This document shows positions 63,241 to 64,000 of a stretch of DNA of 64,000 nucleotides, in pieces; position 1 is the first letter of the stretch, and each line of letters opens with the position of its first letter. This DNA is from Paramacrobiotus metropolitanus (lineage: Eukaryota; Tardigrada; Eutardigrada; Parachela; Macrobiotidae): assembly GCF_019649055.1 (NCBI RefSeq), contig NW_026570413.1:101469-165468 (forward strand). Direction: 5' to 3'. A program made the translations under genes and the position numbers. The notes below the pieces were generated by a model that made no database searches, had not been told where the DNA came from, and was given only the letters and a program-made list of their open reading frames with translations.

Positions 63241-63948
63241 TACGTGGTGAAACTGCTCAAAGTCTGCTTTAAAGGGTTATTCGATGCGCTGAGCACGAAT
63301 CTGAAATCGGTTGCAAAAAAATTTCACCAGAAAAGTTACTGTCAGACGTGTCACATTTTCGCCATGTTGTGAGAACTCAATAACTACGTGGTGAAACTGC
63401 TTCAAAGTCTGCTTTTAAGGGTTATTCGATGCGCTGAGCACGAATTTCAAGTCGGTTTGCAAAAAAAATTTCAACGAAAAAAGTTATGGAAAACTTGCAT
63501 TTTCACCGGCATTTTGGATCTCAATAACTACGTGGTGAAACTGCTCCAAAGTCTGCTTTTAAAGTTATTCGATGCGCTGAGCACGAATTTCAAATCGGTT
63601 TGCAAAAAAATTTCACCGAAAAAGTTATGGAAAACTTGACTTTTCACCGGCATTTTGGATCTCAATAACTACGTGGTGAAACTGCTCAAAGTCTGCTTTA
63701 AAGGTTATTCGATGCGCTGAGCACAGATCTGAAATCAGTTTGCAAAAAAAATTTCACAGAAAAAGTTACTGTCAGACGTGTCACATTTTCGCCATGTTGT
63801 GAGAACTCAATAACTACGTGGTGAAACGGCTCCAAAGTCTGCTTTTAAGGGTTATTCGATGCGCTGAGCACGATTTTAAGTCAGTTTGCAAAAAAATTTC
63901 ACCGAAAAAAATTATGGAAAACTTGCATTTCACCGGCATTTTGGATCT

Positions 63949-64000
63949 CAATAACTACGTGGTGAAACTGCTCCGAAGTCTGCTTTTAAAAGTTATTCGA
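63949..64000 (+). repeat. Partial monomer at right window edge
   Basis: The last core starts at 63949 and is cut after AAAAGTTATTCGA, with the variant CTCCGAAGTC. The array therefore continues to the right. Confidence 0.95.

Larger units (their letters stand above)
1..64000 (+). repeat. Satellite DNA array, about 145-bp monomers, head-to-tail
   Basis: The core beginning CAATAACTAC and ending GCACGAAT recurs at every step of about 140-149 bp from position 21 to the right edge, always on the plus strand. Counted starts include 21, 169, 316, 456, 604, then 2201, 2345, 2492, 2634. I saw no inversion, no foreign insertion and no stretch without the repeat. Units differ by point changes, homopolymer length and linker type. 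GC is about 42% in one hand-counted linker-B unit. The array enters and leaves the window inside a unit. Such homogeneous tandem DNA is typical of eukaryotic centromeric or heterochromatic satellites; chromosomal location and species are not visible. Many small indels sit in A-tracts, so some length variation could be sequencing error. Confidence 0.99.
57501..64000 (+). repeat. Right block, outer part: private variant family
   Basis: Several variants appear almost only here. CAGTTTGC replaces CGGTTTGC near 57577, 58579, 59297, 60007, 60150, 60294, 61024, 61450, 62165, 62592, 63026, 63737 and 63872. GCTCAAAGTC (one C lost) appears near 57958, 58246, 59102, 60240, 61253, 61541, 63256 and 63686, against only three other sightings (36247, 38975, 45409). 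TTAGATCT replaces TTGGATCT near 59930, 61510, 61940 and 62367. Divergence between neighbours is visibly higher than in the left and middle blocks, compatible with an array flank or a different homogenisation domain. Confidence 0.8.

Noticed and set aside
1-64000. CRISPR array
   Set aside because: The regular repeat spacing is superficially similar, but the repeated core is 68 bp, the 'spacers' are two recurring linkers and not unique sequences, and no cas-like gene exists in the window.

Overview
The whole window is one uninterrupted, head-to-tail satellite DNA array. I find no protein-coding gene, RNA gene, transposon, CRISPR array or unique-sequence island in the 64 kb. The basic unit is about 140-149 bp (15 consecutive units from 21 to 2201 average 145 bp), which implies roughly 440-450 copies, all in the same orientation. 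Both window ends cut a unit, so the array extends beyond the window on both sides. Homogeneous non-coding tandem DNA on this scale points to a eukaryotic nuclear genome, probably centromeric, pericentromeric or other heterochromatin. CpG is not depleted (hand count in one 146-bp unit: 7 observed, about 6 expected), which fits a lineage with little germline CpG methylation, such as many arthropods. That placement is inference, and I cannot name the species or satellite family.

Each monomer has three parts: a highly conserved 68-bp core starting CAATAACTAC and ending GCACGAAT; a short variable tag (CTGAAAT, TTTAAGT or TTCAAGT, then CGG) leading to an A(6-9)T3 tract and TTTCACC; and one of two diverged linkers. 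Linker A (about 46 bp) contains GTTATGGAAAACTTG and TTCACCGGCATTTT. Linker B (about 50 bp) contains GTTACTGTCAGACG and TTTTCGCCATGTTG. The tag predicts the linker: CTGAAAT usually precedes B, TTTAAGT and TTCAAGT usually precede A. Units therefore form higher-order repeats: AB dimers (about 288-291 bp), AAB trimers (about 427-432 bp) and, near the right side, A5B hexamers (about 855 bp).

Layout: 1 to about 15.7 kb is mostly AB dimers with the linker-A end GGATCT and linker-B end GTGAGAACT. About 15.7-49.7 kb is richer in AAB trimers, with the shorter end TTTGATCT and the linker-B end GTCAGAACT. About 49.7-64 kb returns to GGATCT. From about 57.5 kb a private set of variants appears (CAGTTTGC, GCTCAAAGTC, TTAGATCT and, in one 1-kb patch, CTCCAAGTC). 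Scattered through the array are A/B hybrid linkers, two clear half-monomer deletions, and rare variants shared by units 24-31 kb apart. These look like footprints of unequal crossover and gene conversion.

The numerous short reading frames (peptides resembling NNYVVKLLQSLLLRVIRCAEHE, and HHVVIEFSQHGENVTRLTVT on the other strand) are translations of the satellite and are not annotated as genes. The most interesting content is the higher-order architecture, the tag-linker code, a conserved 22-bp dyad in the core, and the map of local homogenisation.
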